Assembly: GCF_001189915.1 (NCBI RefSeq)
Contig: NZ_LFLS01000014.1
Location: forward strand, 62,001 to 126,000
Origin: Herbaspirillum autotrophicum
GTDB lineage: Bacteria > Pseudomonadota > Gammaproteobacteria > Burkholderiales > Burkholderiaceae_D
Direction of reading: 5' to 3'
Length of the DNA stretch: 64,000 nucleotides
The position numbers and the translations under genes were made by a program. Each line of letters opens with the position of its first letter. The stretch's first letter is position 1. This document shows, in pieces, positions 37,733 to 49,924 of the stretch. The notes beneath the pieces are model-generated. The model saw only the letters and a program-made list of their open reading frames with translations. It was not told where the DNA came from and ran no database searches.

Positions 37733-37771
37733 GCGGCAGCTGAGTCAACGCTCAGCTGCCGCTTTGTATTT
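37733..37771 (+). terminator. Rho-independent terminator closing the zinc-ribbon trio
   Basis: GCGGCAGCTGAG and CTCAGCTGCCGC form a perfect 12-bp stem with a six-base loop, followed by TTTGTATTT. It marks the right end of the accessory island. Confidence 0.85.
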
Positions 37772-37807
37772 GGCCCGCCAGCATGATCAATCCCACCCGG
37801 TACATAT

Positions 37808-37845
37808 TACTTTCGGACAAGAGCAAATATTCTTGTCCGAAAGTA
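37808..37845. repeat. 15-bp perfect inverted repeat upstream of valS
   Basis: TACTTTCGGACAAGA and its exact complement TCTTGTCCGAAAGTA are separated by eight A/T-rich bases. It lies 30 bases upstream of the valS -35 element, outside the predicted transcript, and no T-run follows. It could be an operator or an island-boundary scar. Confidence 0.7.
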
Positions 37846-37876
37846 CACATATTTATAGTCAATTTCCGCCCCTCCA

Positions 37877-37904
37877 TTGGTTTTGGCAGCGACTCCTCTA
37901 TAAT
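37877..37904 (+). promoter_or_regulatory. Candidate sigma-70 promoter of valS
   Basis: TTGGTT (37877-37882) and a perfect TATAAT (37899-37904) with 16 bases between; the start codon is 31 bases further. Confidence 0.6.
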
Positions 37905-37934
37905 GGACGGTTTCGCAAAAACACACGTCAAATC

Positions 37935-40751
37935 ATGGAATTAGCCAAGTCGTTCGAGCCTGCCGATATTGAAAAATTCTGGCGCGAGGAGTGGGAAAAG
38001 CGCGGTTATTTCGCGGCCACCACTGCTGCCGACAAACCTGCATTCAGCATTCAGTTGCCGCCGCCAAATGTGACCGGCACCCTGCACATGGGGCATGCCT
38101 TCAACCAGACCATCATGGACGGGTTGACGCGCTATCACCGCATGCGCGGCTTCAATACTGCCTGGATTCCAGGTACTGACCACGCCGGTATCGCCACCCA
38201 GATCGTTGTCGAACGACAACTGGATGCGCAAAAGATATCGCGCCACGACCTCGGTCGCGAGAAATTCGTGGAAAAGGTCTGGGAATGGAAAGAAAAATCC
38301 GGCTCGACGATTACCGGCCAGATGCGCCGCATGGGTGCCTCAACTGACTGGGACCGTGAATACTTCACGATGGACCCGAAGATGTCGACCGCCGTCACCG
38401 AAGTGTTCGTGCGTCTGTATCAGCAAGGCCTGATCTATCGCGGCAAGCGCCTGGTCAACTGGGATCCGGTACTGGGCACCGCCGTCTCCGACCTCGAGGT
38501 GGTATCGGAAGAAGAAGACGGTTCGATGTGGCATATCCGTTATCCGCTGGCGGATGGCAGCGGTCACATCACGGTTGCCACTACCCGTCCGGAAACCTTG
38601 CTGGGCGACGTCGCCGTGGCAGTCGATCCGACTGACGAACGCTACGCGCATCTGGTTGGCAAGACATTGTCGCTGCCATTGTGCGACCGTGACATCCCGA
38701 TCATCAAGGATGAGTACGTCGACAAGGAATTCGGTACCGGCTGCGTCAAGATCACGCCGGCGCACGACTTCAACGATTACGCCGTCGGTCAGCGTCACAA
38801 TCTGGACAAGATCAGCATCTTCACGCTCGATGCCAAGGTCAATGAAAACGGCCCGGCCAAATATCAGGGTCTGGACCGCTTCGAGGCGCGCAAGCAGATC
38901 GTCGCCGATCTCGACGCCCTGGGCCTGCTGGAGCTGGTCAAGCCGCACAAGCTGATGGTGCCGCGCGGCGACCGTACCGGGGTGGTGATTGAACCGATGC
39001 TGACGGATCAGTGGTTTGTCGCCATGAGCAAACCGGCGCCGGAAGGTACACACTTCCCCGGCAAGTCGATTGCCGAAGTGGCGCTGGAAAAAGTGGCCAA
39101 TGGCGAGATCAAGCTGATTCCGGAAAACTGGAACAACACCTATAACCAGTGGCTCAACAATATTCAGGACTGGTGTATTTCACGTCAACTGTGGTGGGGT
39201 CATCAGATTCCGGCATGGTATGACGATGCCGGCAATATCTACGTCGCACGCAACGAAGAAGATGCCAAGGCGCAAGCCGGCGGCAAGGCCGTGCACCGTG
39301 ACAACGACGTGCTCGATACCTGGTTCTCGTCGGCGCTGGTGCCGTTCTCGACCTTGGGCTGGCCGGAAGAAACCCCGGACTACAAGATGTTCCTGCCGTC
39401 GTCGGTGCTGGTGACCGGCTTCGACATCATCTTCTTCTGGGTCGCCCGCATGGTCATGATGACCACTCACTTCACCGGGCAGGTACCGTTCAAGACCGTG
39501 TACGTGCATGGCCTGGTACGCGATGCCAGCGGCCAGAAGATGTCGAAGTCGAAGGGCAATACGCTCGACCCTATCGATCTGATCGATGGCATCGATGTCG
39601 ATTCGCTGGTAGCCAAGCGTACCGCCGGTCTGATGAATCCGAAGCAGGCTGCCAGCATCGAAAAAGCCACCCGCAAGGAATTTGCCGATGGCATTCCGGC
39701 GTTCGGCACCGATGCGCTGCGCTTCACGTTTGCCTCGCTGGCAACGCTGGGCCGCAATATCAACTTCGATCTCGGCCGTTGCGAGGGTTATCGCAATTTC
39801 TGCAACAAGTTGTGGAACGCCACCCGCTTCGTGCTGATGAATACCGAAGGCAAGGATTGCGGTTTCGAAGGCCACGTGGCCGGCGTCTGCGACAAGGAGC
39901 AACTGCAATTCTCGAAAGCGGATCGCTGGATCGTTTCCTTGCTGCAGCGGACCGAAGCCGAAGTGGAAAAGGGTTTCGCCGATTATCGTTTCGACAATAT
40001 CGCTTCCGCCATCTACAAGTTTGTCTGGGATGAATACTGCGACTGGTATCTGGAAGTGGCCAAGGTCCAGATCCAGACCGGCAACGAAGCCGAACAGCGC
40101 GCTACCCGCCGCACCCTGCTGCGCGTGCTGGAAACGGTGCTGCGTCTGGCGCATCCGGTATTGCCGTTCGTCACCGAAGCCTTGTGGCAAAGCGTGGCGC
40201 CACTGACCGACAAGAAGCTTGATCCGGCCGGTGATTCGATCATGCGTCAAGCCTATCCACAGCCGCAGCTCGACAAGATCGACGAAGAAGCGGAAGCCTG
40301 GATGACGCAGTTCAAGACCCTGACCGATGCCTGCCGCAATCTGCGTGGTGAAATGCAATTGTCGCCGGCGCTGCGCGTGCCGCTGATCGTTGAAGCCGGT
40401 GCCGATGCACAGGCCGAGATCCAGTCCTTCCTGCCGTATCTGCAAGCGCTGGTGAAGCTGTCGGAAGCCAATGTGGTGACGGCCTTGCCGGAATCGCCGG
40501 CACCGGTGGCAATTGTCGGCAACGTCAAGCTGATGCTCAAGGTGGAAATCGACGTGGCCGCCGAACGCGAACGCATGACCAAGGAAATCACCCGTATTAC
40601 CGGTGAAATCGCCAAGGCCAACGGCAAGCTGTCGAATGAAAGTTTCGTCGCCCGCGCGCCGGAACAGGTGGTTGCGCAAGAAAAAGAGCGCCTCGCCAAT
40701 TTCAACGCCACTGTCATCAAGTTGCAAGAGCAACTCGCCAAGCTGAAGTAA
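37935..40751 (+). CDS. valS: Valine--tRNA ligase
   Basis: A 938-residue class I aminoacyl-tRNA synthetase that charges tRNA-Val and edits Thr-tRNA-Val. The HIGH region is [17 protein letters not shown] and the KMSKS region is [14 protein letters not shown]. The editing domain (about 200-350) and the C-terminal coiled coil (from about 870, [18 protein letters not shown]) are intact. Length agrees with the family (E. coli 951). The ATG at 37935 matches the conserved beginning MELAKSFEP; a longer frame upstream runs over the promoter and inverted repeat and is rejected. Its own promoter and a downstream hairpin make it monocistronic. Confidence 0.97.
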   Translation: MELAKSFEPADIEKFWREEWEKRGYFAATTAADKPAFSIQLPPPNVTGTLHMGHAFNQTIMDGLTRYHRMRGFNTAWIPGTDHAGIATQIVVERQLDAQKISRHDLGREKFVEKVWEWKEKSGSTITGQMRRMGASTDWDREYFTMDPKMSTAVTEVFVRLYQQGLIYRGKRLVNWDPVLGTAVSDLEVVSEEEDGSMWHIRYPLADGSGHITVATTRPETLLGDVAVAVDPTDERYAHLVGKTLSLPLCDRDIPIIKDEYVDKEFGTGCVKITPAHDFNDYAVGQRHNLDKISIFTLDAKVNENGPAKYQGLDRFEARKQIVADLDALGLLELVKPHKLMVPRGDRTGVVIEPMLTDQWFVAMSKPAPEGTHFPGKSIAEVALEKVANGEIKLIPENWNNTYNQWLNNIQDWCISRQLWWGHQIPAWYDDAGNIYVARNEEDAKAQAGGKAVHRDNDVLDTWFSSALVPFSTLGWPEETPDYKMFLPSSVLVTGFDIIFFWVARMVMMTTHFTGQVPFKTVYVHGLVRDASGQKMSKSKGNTLDPIDLIDGIDVDSLVAKRTAGLMNPKQAASIEKATRKEFADGIPAFGTDALRFTFASLATLGRNINFDLGRCEGYRNFCNKLWNATRFVLMNTEGKDCGFEGHVAGVCDKEQLQFSKADRWIVSLLQRTEAEVEKGFADYRFDNIASAIYKFVWDEYCDWYLEVAKVQIQTGNEAEQRATRRTLLRVLETVLRLAHPVLPFVTEALWQSVAPLTDKKLDPAGDSIMRQAYPQPQLDKIDEEAEAWMTQFKTLTDACRNLRGEMQLSPALRVPLIVEAGADAQAEIQSFLPYLQALVKLSEANVVTALPESPAPVAIVGNVKLMLKVEIDVAAERERMTKEITRITGEIAKANGKLSNESFVARAPEQVVAQEKERLANFNATVIKLQEQLAKLK

Positions 40752-40770
40752 TCACCGTTCTGCGTGATTG

Positions 40771-40800
40771 ACCGTCCTCCGCCCGGAGGACGGTTCCGGT
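40771..40800 (+). terminator. Hairpin after valS
   Basis: ACCGTCCTCC and GGAGGACGGT form a 10-bp stem with a GCCC loop, 20 bases after the stop. Only TTCC follows, so it is a weak intrinsic terminator or an mRNA-end stabiliser. Confidence 0.55.
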
Positions 40801-40969
40801 TGCCGTATTTCCGTAGTACTCCCTTCCTCCTGACTGCCCCGAGCGTGATTTGCCGCGTGCTTTTTTCATGCTGCGTTCGCAAATTAGAACAATCGTGCTT
40901 TTTATCGAAAATCGCGTTAGACTCCGAAATCACACGGCCATACCGGTCGGCATAACGAGAGGAGACATC

Positions 40970-41413
40970 ATGAAAAAATGGATCGCCGCCAGCGGCATCA
41001 TCTTGTGCATGACCGCAGTACAGGCCTGGGCCGATGGTTCGCCGGTCGGCTTGTGGAAAAATATCGACGATGCCAGCGGCAAGCCCAAGGCCCTGATCCG
41101 GATCACGGAAGCCGATGGCGAACTCAAGGGAAAAATAGAAAAACTGTTCCGCCCGGCCGAGGAAGCTCAAAATCCGAAATGTGAAAAGTGCGAAGGTGCG
41201 CTGAAAGATCAGCCGATTGTCGGCATGACCATTCTGTCCGGTCTGAAGAAAGACGGCGACGAATACAACGGCGGCCAAATCCTCGACCCGGCCAACGGCA
41301 AACTGTACAAAAGCAAACTGACCGTGCTGGACGGTGGCAAGAAACTGAATGTGCGCGGCTATATCGGCATGCCGATGCTCGGCAGGACCCAGGTCTGGGT
41401 GCGCGAAGAATAA
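40970..41413 (+). CDS. DUF2147-family exported protein
   Basis: A 147-residue protein with a signal peptide (MKKWIAASGIILCMTAVQA, cleavage near AWA). The mature part follows the DUF2147 pattern: SPVGLWKNIDDASGKPKALI, then CEKCEGALKDQPIVGM with three cysteines, and DPANGKLYKSKLTV. It is expected in the periplasm. Characterised relatives are few; some sit in stress or biofilm loci. The ATG at 40970 has GGAG eight bases upstream. Stand-alone gene. Confidence 0.8.
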   Translation: MKKWIAASGIILCMTAVQAWADGSPVGLWKNIDDASGKPKALIRITEADGELKGKIEKLFRPAEEAQNPKCEKCEGALKDQPIVGMTILSGLKKDGDEYNGGQILDPANGKLYKSKLTVLDGGKKLNVRGYIGMPMLGRTQVWVREE

Positions 41414-41528
41414 ATCCGGGAAGTTTTTTTGCGACGGCCTGGTGCCGCCCGTATCTGATCGGATCATCCATGCAGAACCGCAAAGATGCCAGCGACACAT
41501 CTTTGCAATTCGCCGGTTACCCTGTCAA

Positions 41529-41834
41529 TCAGTGCGAAACGTAAGAGCTGATGATGGCGCCGGTTTGCGGATCAACCAATACCTTGGTCAATTGGTTTTC
41601 GTTCAAGATCTTGATCTTGAACACGATCACACCGCGATCACGATCCAGCTCTGCTTCCACTGGTGTGCCTGCTACTTTTTCATTCGCCTTAGCAATCGCG
41701 TCGGCCAGTGAAATCTTTGCCTGTGCCGTGTATCTGGTGTACTTGGCTGCATCGCTTTCCTTGGCATGTGCCATCGGTGCGAATGCGATACCGCCAGCCA
41801 GGCACAGGGACAACAGGGTAGGTGTGAATTTCAT
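41529..41834 (-). CDS. PepSY-domain exported protein
   Basis: A 101-residue protein: a signal peptide (to AHA, residue 24) followed by a single PepSY domain, seen as ISLADAIAKANEKV, VEAELDRDRGVIVFKIKIL and VLVDPQTGAIISS. PepSY domains are small periplasmic modules thought to inhibit peptidases or bind ligands. Stand-alone gene, convergent with DUF2147. Confidence 0.88.
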   Translation of the reverse strand: MKFTPTLLSLCLAGGIAFAPMAHAKESDAAKYTRYTAQAKISLADAIAKANEKVAGTPVEAELDRDRGVIVFKIKILNENQLTKVLVDPQTGAIISSYVSH

Positions 41835-41962
41835 GTGGACTCCTTCTTCAGATTAATCAAGGTTGCGTCCAGCTGTTTCCGTCAGACAAGAAGCAGCAGC
41901 GACGCAACAAAGACAGCTTAACACTTGTAAGGAGGAGCGTCCCTGATCAGGATTTCAAACGC

Positions 41963-42487
41963 TCAGGACAGACGAGGACGAAACAGTTGCGCTTGCTTTT
42001 GCTGCTGCAACCAGCGATCGATCTGGCGCGCAAAAGCATGGCTGTCATTCTGGCTGAATCCGGCCGGGCCGCCGGTTTCGATACCGCTGGCGCGCAACTC
42101 TTCCATCAGTTTGCGCATGCTCAGGGCTTCCTGGATATTGTCCTTGGTATACATCTCACCGCGTGGATTGAGCGCTGCCGCGCCCTTGGCCAGGACTTCC
42201 GCTGCCAGTGGAATATCGGCAGTAATCACCAGGTCGCCGGCGCGCAGCAGCTTGACGATTTCATTGTCGGCCACATCGAATCCGGCCGGCACCACGATGC
42301 TCTTGATATAGCGCGAGCCCGGCGTGCGCAGGAAATGATTGGCGACCAGCGTGACCGGCAATTGCGCGCGGTCAGCCAGACGAAACAGGATTTCCTTGAC
42401 CGGGCCGGGACAGGCATCGGCATCTACCCAGATCTTGATATCGCAGGGCGGCGGATTTTCCGGTGGATCGGTTTCAGTATCAGACAA
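41963..42487 (-). CDS. UPF0178 (YaiI/YqxD) family protein
   Basis: A 174-residue protein. [22 protein letters not shown] near the start (split here by a proline-rich tail of 15 residues) and [22 protein letters not shown] are diagnostic of the UPF0178 PIN-like family. The aspartates could bind a metal, but no activity is established. It overlaps the end of the hydratase-like gene by eight bases and is probably co-translated. Confidence 0.85.
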   Translation of the reverse strand: MSDTETDPPENPPPCDIKIWVDADACPGPVKEILFRLADRAQLPVTLVANHFLRTPGSRYIKSIVVPAGFDVADNEIVKLLRAGDLVITADIPLAAEVLAKGAAALNPRGEMYTKDNIQEALSMRKLMEELRASGIETGGPAGFSQNDSHAFARQIDRWLQQQKQAQLFRPRLS

Positions 42488-43364
42488 ATGACACAGTCAG
42501 ACCATGCAGCCCGACGCCCGAAAACGCAGTGATCCAGGTTTGTCCCGGCTCAATCGGATAAGCGTCGGTCCAGGTACCTGTGGTGATGATTTCGCCGGCA
42601 TGCAGCGGACTGAATTGCGGCTGCTGTTGCAACAGTTTGTGCAAATGCCACAGCGCATGCAGCGGGCTGTCGAGCACGTCGTTGCAGAAGCCGGCGGCGC
42701 GCAAGGTACCGTTGCTGTCGGTACTGCTGGATAAGGAGATGCTGGCATTGGCCAATATCTGTGCCAGATTGTGACGAGTTGCCGACGACAGCACATGCGG
42801 CTCGCCGATGATCAGCGTACCGTGCAGACCGAAGGCGGCAATCGAATCGGCGACAGTGAATTCCCAGTTGGCAAACGGACAGGCCACGATTTCAAAACCA
42901 TGTGCCATCCACTCGATACAGTCAGCCAGCTCATCCATCGAAGCATCAGGCGCCGGCGTTTTGCCGAGCTTGAATACAATCTCCGGTTCAATCCGTGGCT
43001 GCACCGCGCCGGTCAGACTTTGCGTGCCGTGATCGTCATCGGCGTAGCGCACCGTGCTGTCGAAAATATGGGCCCAGATTGGCGTACGCACATCGTCGGT
43101 GACGCCATATTTATCCCAGGTCTTGCGCACACTGAAACCGATCTTGCGACCAATCGGTTGTTCGCCTTGCGCTACGCGCGCATCCAGAATACAGCGTGCA
43201 ATATCGTACGCGTCATCAATCGATAAAGGCTGAGACTGGGAAAGCAGCGGCAGCAGCCGGGAGTTTGCACGCGCATCCAACAACTGATGTGCGTAGCGGC
43301 TGGCCTGGCTGGACATAAGCATGGGACTTTGCGCGGAGGATAGTGAATATCTATCCATTGTCAA
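42480..43364 (-). CDS. 2-keto-4-pentenoate hydratase / FAH-superfamily protein
   Basis: A 294-residue protein. [10 protein letters not shown] and the metal-binding [10 protein letters not shown] (E-x-E) identify the 2-oxo-4-pentenoate hydratase / 4-oxalocrotonate decarboxylase group of the FAH superfamily, normally in meta-cleavage pathways of aromatic compounds. No other meta-cleavage gene is nearby, so the true substrate is uncertain. The start is unclear: ATG at 43364, 43358 and two further ATG codons (MLMSSQ) are all possible and none has a strong ribosome site. Confidence 0.78.
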   Translation of the reverse strand: MTMDRYSLSSAQSPMLMSSQASRYAHQLLDARANSRLLPLLSQSQPLSIDDAYDIARCILDARVAQGEQPIGRKIGFSVRKTWDKYGVTDDVRTPIWAHIFDSTVRYADDDHGTQSLTGAVQPRIEPEIVFKLGKTPAPDASMDELADCIEWMAHGFEIVACPFANWEFTVADSIAAFGLHGTLIIGEPHVLSSATRHNLAQILANASISLSSSTDSNGTLRAAGFCNDVLDSPLHALWHLHKLLQQQPQFSPLHAGEIITTGTWTDAYPIEPGQTWITAFSGVGLHGLTVSFV

Positions 43365-43508
43365 TGACGATTAGTTTTTGCACAAGCGGAAAGAAGAACT
43401 CATTTGATGAAAACAATTGATAAACAGCGAAATGACTATCGAAACAAACCGTCGAATTTTGTCAATCTGACAGCGCAACCTGATTGCCGCGAGGCATGCA
43501 GGACCGGA

Positions 43509-44564
43509 TCAGCCGCCCCACAGATCACCCATCGGACTGCTGCGCGGCGCCGTGACGCCGAAGTGCGTATACGCCAGCGGCGTGGCAATCCGGCCGCGCG
43601 GTGTACGTTGCAGATATCCTTGCTGAATCAGATACGGCTCCAGCACATCTTCAATCGTGTCGCGTTCTTCGCCAATGGCGGCCGCCAGATTATCGAGACC
43701 GACCGGTCCGCCGTTGAATTTGAACAAGACGGCTTCCAGCAGCTTGCGGTCCATCAGGTCGAACCCGACCGGATCCACATCCAGCATGACCAGTGCAGCG
43801 TCGGCCATTTTCTTGGTAATCGCACCATTGCCCTTGACCTCGGCATAGTCGCGCACCCGGCGCAGCAAACGGTTGGCGATACGCGGCGTACCGCGACTGC
43901 GCTTGGCAATTTCGAGTGCGCCCTCTTCATCCATTGGCGCATTGAGCAAGCTGGCACTGCGCGTGACAATCCGCGCCAATTCTTTCGGCGTATAAAATTC
44001 CAGGCGGGCAACGATGCCGAAACGATCGCGCAGCGGATTGGTCAGCATGCCGGCGCGGGTGGTGGCGCCGACCAGCGTGAATGGTTGCAGATCGAGTCGT
44101 ACCGAGCGCGCTGCCGGTCCTTCGCCGATCATGATATCGATTTGATAATCTTCCAGCGCCGGGTACAGGATTTCCTCCACTACCGGCGACAGGCGGTGAA
44201 TTTCATCGATGAACAAGACGTCGTTGGCTTCCAGATTGGTCAGCAGCGCCGCCAGATCGCCGGCGCGTTCCAGCACCGGACCCGAGGTTTGCCGCAGATT
44301 GACGCCCATTTCGCGGGCAATGATATGCGCCAGCGTGGTTTTGCCGAGACCGGGCGGACCGAACAACAAGGTGTGATCAAGCGCTTCGTGGCGCTGACGC
44401 GCGGCGGTGATGAAAATCTGCAACTGGTCGCGGATTTTTTCCTGGCCGACATATTCATCCAGTTGCTTGGGACGCAAGGCCCGCTCCAGCGCTTCCTCGT
44501 TGGCCGAAGCCGGCGTCGCCGCAATGATGCGCTGTTCGGAAAAATCGTCGGTCTGGATACTCAT
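43509..44564 (-). CDS. ruvB: Holliday junction branch-migration helicase RuvB
   Basis: A 351-residue AAA+ ATPase that drives branch migration with RuvA. Walker A is [14 protein letters not shown], Walker B is [11 protein letters not shown], sensor 1 is near GATTRAGML, and the C-terminal winged helix ([20 protein letters not shown]) is complete. It starts 12 bases after ruvA. Confidence 0.96.
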   Translation of the reverse strand: MSIQTDDFSEQRIIAATPASANEEALERALRPKQLDEYVGQEKIRDQLQIFITAARQRHEALDHTLLFGPPGLGKTTLAHIIAREMGVNLRQTSGPVLERAGDLAALLTNLEANDVLFIDEIHRLSPVVEEILYPALEDYQIDIMIGEGPAARSVRLDLQPFTLVGATTRAGMLTNPLRDRFGIVARLEFYTPKELARIVTRSASLLNAPMDEEGALEIAKRSRGTPRIANRLLRRVRDYAEVKGNGAITKKMADAALVMLDVDPVGFDLMDRKLLEAVLFKFNGGPVGLDNLAAAIGEERDTIEDVLEPYLIQQGYLQRTPRGRIATPLAYTHFGVTAPRSSPMGDLWGG

Positions 44565-44576
44565 GGTGGACCTGCC

Positions 44577-45155
44577 TTATGCTTTGGACAATGCCTTCAG
44601 CGCCAGCTTGATGCCTTCCGATACGGTGGTATCGGCCGGTACCTGCTTGAGCGCCAGGCTGGCTTCTTTGTCGGAATAGCCGAGCGCCAGCAGGGCATTG
44701 AGAATATCTGAAGTGGTGTCGTGATGAACGATGCCGCCGGTGGCGCCAAGATCCGCACCCAGCTTGCCCTTGAGTTCCAGCAGCAGGCGTTCGGCGGTTT
44801 TCTTGCCGATGCCCGGCACCTTGGTCAGGCGACCGGCTTCCTGCAAGGTCACGGCTTGCGCCAGATCGCTCAGCGACATGCCCGACAGAATCGCCAGCGC
44901 AGTCCGCGCGCCCACGCCGGAAATCTTGATCAGCTCCTTGAAACCATTGCGTTCCTCGGCGCTGCTGAAGCCATACAGCACATGAGCATCTTCGCGCACG
45001 ATCAGATGCGTCAGCAAGCTCACCTTGTCGCCCAGTGACGGCAAATTGTAAAACGTGCTCATCGGCACCGCGACTTCATAACCGACACCGCCGCAATCAA
45101 TCAGCAACTGAGGAGGATTTTTTTCGAGCAGGATTCCGGAGAGACGACCGATCAT
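44577..45155 (-). CDS. ruvA: Holliday junction DNA-binding protein RuvA
   Basis: A 192-residue protein. Domain I starts [15 protein letters not shown], two helix-hairpin-helix motifs lie around residues 70-125 ([17 protein letters not shown] and [17 protein letters not shown]), and the C-terminal domain III that contacts RuvB follows. It is upstream of ruvB. The usual upstream neighbour ruvC is displaced by the DUF808 gene. Confidence 0.96.
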   Translation of the reverse strand: MIGRLSGILLEKNPPQLLIDCGGVGYEVAVPMSTFYNLPSLGDKVSLLTHLIVREDAHVLYGFSSAEERNGFKELIKISGVGARTALAILSGMSLSDLAQAVTLQEAGRLTKVPGIGKKTAERLLLELKGKLGADLGATGGIVHHDTTSDILNALLALGYSDKEASLALKQVPADTTVSEGIKLALKALSKA

Positions 45156-45323
45156 GATGGCTGGCGCAGGAAGATAATGACGGAATGATACAGTACTGTT
45201 CGTATAAACAGTAGTTGCAGCTGCTGCAAATATTGCGTTACGCCTGCCGACGCGTTACTGTCTGCGACGTCCGCACACCGTGCGCATTGATACCAACACT
45301 CCATTACTCCAAGGAAACCTATC

Positions 45324-46280
<957 letters not shown>

Positions 46281-46287
46281 TCAGCAA

Positions 46288-46830
46288 TCAGCCGACCAGG
46301 CGGCCGCCGCGCACCCGCAAGCCGCGCTTGGCCAGTCCCGGTGCCAGCGCGCTCAAGGCGCTCAAGGCTTCGCCGCTGTGGGCATGGCAAATCGCCACGC
46401 CCAGCGCATCGGCGGCATCGGTGCCGGGCATGCCGGACAGGCTCAGCAAACGCTGCACCATATCCTGCACCTGACTTTTTTGTGCCTTGCCGTGACCGAC
46501 CACGGCTTGCTTGACTTGCAGCGCAGTGTATTCGGCCACCGTCAGATCAGCCTGCACCAGCGCACAAATCGCGGCGCCCCGGGCTTGCCCCAGCAACAGC
46601 GTCGATTGCGGATTGACGTTGACGAATACTTTTTCGATGGCAGCACAATCCGGCGCATAGGTTGCGATAACTTCGGAAACGCTGGCGAGAATGGTTTTGA
46701 GCCGCAACGGCAAATCGGCGTCCGGCGTCTTGATGGTGCCGGAGGCGATATAAGTGAGTTTGTTGCCCTGCTTGTGAATCACACCGAAACCGGTAGTGCG
46801 CAAGCCCGGGTCAATGCCGAGGATTTTCAT
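46288..46830 (-). CDS. ruvC: Crossover-junction endonuclease RuvC
   Basis: A 180-residue RNase H-fold resolvase of Holliday junctions. The catalytic acids are visible in [14 protein letters not shown] (D7), [11 protein letters not shown] and [13 protein letters not shown]. The ATG at 46830 is chosen because the family's conserved first residues follow it at once. It converges on the DUF808 gene with seven bases between stops. Confidence 0.95.
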   Translation of the reverse strand: MKILGIDPGLRTTGFGVIHKQGNKLTYIASGTIKTPDADLPLRLKTILASVSEVIATYAPDCAAIEKVFVNVNPQSTLLLGQARGAAICALVQADLTVAEYTALQVKQAVVGHGKAQKSQVQDMVQRLLSLSGMPGTDAADALGVAICHAHSGEALSALSALAPGLAKRGLRVRGGRLVG

Positions 46831-46906
46831 AGGTGGCAGTCTATACGAATCCTGCTCACCCCGGCTGATGCATGGCAATGTATCAGCCGGTATTGCATGT
46901 GAATGA

Positions 46907-48472
46907 TCAGTGACGGAAGTGACGGGTACCGGTCAACAGCATGACCACGCCTTGTTCGTCGGCTGCATCGATCACTTCCTGATCGCGCATTGAACCGCCC
47001 GGATGAATCACGCACGTCGCACCTGCTGCCACTACCACGTCGAGGCCGTCGCGGAACGGGAAGAAGGCATCCGACGCCACGGCCGAACCGGCCAGCGTCA
47101 GACCGGCGTTCTGGGCCTTGATCGAAGCGATGCGGGCGGAGTCGATACGGCTCATCTGGCCGGCGCCGACACCGAGTGTCATGCCATTGCCGCAGAACAC
47201 GATCGCGTTCGACTTGACGAACTTGGCGACGCGCCAGGCGAACATCAGATCTTGCAATTGCTGTGGTGTCGGTTGCTTCTTGCTGACCACTTTGGCGTCG
47301 GCCACCAATACGTTCCTGGCGTCCGGCGATTGCACCAGCAAACCACCGCCGACACGTTTGAAGTCATAGGCGTTGAGACCCTTGCCGAGCGGAATTTCCA
47401 GCAAACGGACATTTTGTTTGGCCGCAAAAATCTCGCGTGCCTTGGCCGAGAACGCCGGCGCAATCAAGACTTCAACGAATTGCTTGGCCACGGCTTCGGC
47501 AGCCGCGCCGTCGAGTTCGCGGTTGAACGCGATGATGCCGCCGAAGGCAGAAGTCGGGTCCGTCTGCAACGCCTTGGAATACGCTTCCAGCGGGTTGGCG
47601 CCGATGGCCACGCCGCATGGATTGGCATGCTTGACGATGACGCAGGTCACTTCGTCAAAAGTCTTGACGCATTCCCACGCCGCATCCGCGTCCGCGATAT
47701 TGTTGTATGACAATTCCTTGCCCTGCAACTGGGTATAGCTGGCCAGCGCGCCATCGATCTGCTTGACGTCGCGATAGAACGCCGCCGACTGATGCGGGTT
47801 TTCGCCGTAGCGCATGTCTTGCACTTTTTCGAAATGCAGATTCAGGGTTTCCGGATAAGCACTGCGGGTCGCGTGTTGCTTGTCTTCACCGAGCGCAGTG
47901 AAATAATTGGTGATGGCACCGTCGTATTGCGCGGTATGGGCAAATACTTTCTTGGCCAGCGCGAAACGCTTTTCATAGTTCAGATCGCCTGCTGCCGATT
48001 GCAGATCAGCCAGCACGCCGCTGTAGTCGGACGGATCGCAGATCACGATCACGTCCTTGTGATTCTTGGCCGACGAACGCAACATGGCCGGGCCGCCGAT
48101 ATCGATGTTCTCGATCGCGTCTTCCAGCGCGCATTCATCCTTGGCCACGGTCTGCTGGAACGGATACAGATTCACCACCACCATGTCGATGACCGGAATG
48201 CCGTGCTGTTCCAGAGCAGCAACGTGCTCCGGAAAATCGCGCCGCGCCAGAATGCCGCCGTGCACTTTCGGGTGCAAGGTCTTGACACGCCCATCGAGCA
48301 TTTCCGGGAAGCCGGTGTAATCGGCCACTTCCGTCACCTTGACGCCATTGTCGGCGAGCAGTTTGGCGGTGCCGCCGGTAGACAGGATGTTGACGCCGAG
48401 GCCGGACAGCGCCCGGGCGAACTCAAGGACGCCGGCTTTATCGGAAACAGAGATAAGTGCTTGTTTGATCAT
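46907..48472 (-). CDS. purH: Bifunctional AICAR transformylase / IMP cyclohydrolase
   Basis: A 521-residue enzyme for the last two steps of de novo purine synthesis. The N-terminal cyclohydrolase domain shows [27 protein letters not shown] and [19 protein letters not shown]. The transformylase domain contains [12 protein letters not shown] (lysine and histidine active-site pair) and the C-terminal [12 protein letters not shown]. Start at 48472 by conservation ([11 protein letters not shown]). Confidence 0.96.
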   Translation of the reverse strand: MIKQALISVSDKAGVLEFARALSGLGVNILSTGGTAKLLADNGVKVTEVADYTGFPEMLDGRVKTLHPKVHGGILARRDFPEHVAALEQHGIPVIDMVVVNLYPFQQTVAKDECALEDAIENIDIGGPAMLRSSAKNHKDVIVICDPSDYSGVLADLQSAAGDLNYEKRFALAKKVFAHTAQYDGAITNYFTALGEDKQHATRSAYPETLNLHFEKVQDMRYGENPHQSAAFYRDVKQIDGALASYTQLQGKELSYNNIADADAAWECVKTFDEVTCVIVKHANPCGVAIGANPLEAYSKALQTDPTSAFGGIIAFNRELDGAAAEAVAKQFVEVLIAPAFSAKAREIFAAKQNVRLLEIPLGKGLNAYDFKRVGGGLLVQSPDARNVLVADAKVVSKKQPTPQQLQDLMFAWRVAKFVKSNAIVFCGNGMTLGVGAGQMSRIDSARIASIKAQNAGLTLAGSAVASDAFFPFRDGLDVVVAAGATCVIHPGGSMRDQEVIDAADEQGVVMLLTGTRHFRH

Positions 48473-48544
48473 GATGGGCAATGCGTGCAAGTGAATGAAG
48501 GGGGCAACGACCAGGACCGGCAGTGGCGTCGCGAAATGGAAAAA

Positions 48545-48778
48545 CTACAACAAGCCGTGCTGCTGCAATTTCTTGCGCAAGGTATTGCGATTGATGCCGA
48601 GAATTTCTGCTGCCTGTGACTGATTGCCGTCGGCGCGCGCCATCACCGCTTCGAAAATCGGTTTTTCGACTGTCGACACCACCATGTCATAGACATTGGA
48701 TGGCTGTTGTTCGCCCAAATCCTTGAAATATTTTTCCAGGCTTTTTTTGACGGCATCCTCGATACGTTCTTTACTCAT
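48545..48778 (-). CDS. fis: DNA-binding protein Fis
   Basis: A 77-residue nucleoid protein. The helix-turn-helix NQSQAAEILGINRNTLRKKL is at the C-terminus, as in Fis. The protein is shorter than E. coli Fis (98 residues), lacking its N-terminal beta-hairpin arm, which is usual in betaproteobacteria. It lies between dusB (upstream) and purH. Confidence 0.92.
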   Translation of the reverse strand: MSKERIEDAVKKSLEKYFKDLGEQQPSNVYDMVVSTVEKPIFEAVMARADGNQSQAAEILGINRNTLRKKLQQHGLL

Positions 48779-48872
48779 TACGTGCTGCTTCTATTTTTCT
48801 TCAGATGTTGATAAATAGGTCACCGGCAACGGCAGCGTGCGTCTGATAACGTCACACCGCCGTGGGCGCAGG

Positions 48873-49889
48873 CTATGCTGCCAGCGCCTCGTCGGAAAAC
48901 CCGTATTGTAACCGCTCGCCATACGCCGCCTGCGATTCGAAGAAAGCCTGAACCGCATCCAGCTGCAACTGACAATCTTCAATTCTGTTCATGCGCTGGC
49001 GAAATGCTTCGCCGCCCGGCAAGTCGCGCACATACCAACCGATATGCTTGCGCGCCGTCCGCACACCCAGGTAATCGCCGTAGAACGCGTAATGGGCCTG
49101 CAAGTGTTCCAGCATCAGCAGGTTCACTTCGCTCACCAGCGGCGCCGGCAAATAGTCGCCGGTCTGCAGAAAGTGATCGATTTCGCGAAAAATCCATGGC
49201 CGTCCCTGCGCTGCGCGTCCGACCATGATGGCATCGGCGCCGGTCACTGCCAGCACATGACGCGCCTGCAACGGCGTCGTGATATCGCCATTGGCGACCA
49301 CCGGAATGCCAACCGCCGCTTTCACCGCAGCAATCGTTTCGTACTCGGCCATGCCGCTGTAGCCGTCGGCCCGGGTGCGACCGTGCAAGGTCAGCATGGC
49401 AATGCCGCTTTGCTCGGCCATGGCGGCAATGGTCAGCGCATTCTTGTTTTCGCGATTCCAGCCGGTCCGAAACTTGAGCGTCACCGGCACGTCCACTGCG
49501 CGTACCACTGCATCGAGAATCCGGCCTACCAGCTTTTCATTTTGCAACAAGGCCGAACCGCACCAGCTGTTGCACACCTTCTTGACCGGACAACCCATGT
49601 TGATGTCGATGATCTGTGCCCCGCGCTCGACATTGTGACGCGCACAATCGGCCAGCATGGTGGGATCGGCACCGGCAATCTGCACCGCTTTCGGTTCCAT
49701 CTCGCCATCGTGATTGGTGCGCCGCGAGGTCTTTTCGCTTTGCCACAAACGCGGATCCGACGCCGCCATTTCCGAGACGGCATAACCCGCGCCCAACTGC
49801 TTGCACAGTTGACGGAACGGTCGGTCGGTCACCCCTGCCATAGGAGCAACGAACACATTATTGCGCAGGGAATAAGGGCCTATGTTCAC
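48873..49889 (-). CDS. dusB: tRNA-dihydrouridine synthase B
   Basis: A 338-residue FMN enzyme that reduces uridine to dihydrouridine in tRNA. Visible are VAPMAGVTDRPFRQL (FMN phosphate side), INMGCPVKKVCNSWCGSALL with the catalytic cysteine, and TLHGRTRADGYSG. It heads the conserved dusB-fis pair. Start at 49889 (MNIGPYSLRNNVFVAPMAG) by conservation. Confidence 0.94.
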   Translation of the reverse strand: MNIGPYSLRNNVFVAPMAGVTDRPFRQLCKQLGAGYAVSEMAASDPRLWQSEKTSRRTNHDGEMEPKAVQIAGADPTMLADCARHNVERGAQIIDINMGCPVKKVCNSWCGSALLQNEKLVGRILDAVVRAVDVPVTLKFRTGWNRENKNALTIAAMAEQSGIAMLTLHGRTRADGYSGMAEYETIAAVKAAVGIPVVANGDITTPLQARHVLAVTGADAIMVGRAAQGRPWIFREIDHFLQTGDYLPAPLVSEVNLLMLEHLQAHYAFYGDYLGVRTARKHIGWYVRDLPGGEAFRQRMNRIEDCQLQLDAVQAFFESQAAYGERLQYGFSDEALAA

Positions 49890-49924
49890 GGGTTATCAGG
49901 GAAATGCGGGGGAAGGGCGCTATT

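Noticed and set aside
39180-40733. 517-codon minus-strand ORF opposite valS
   Set aside because: valS is unmistakable on the plus strand; the opposite frame is a GC-skew by-product.
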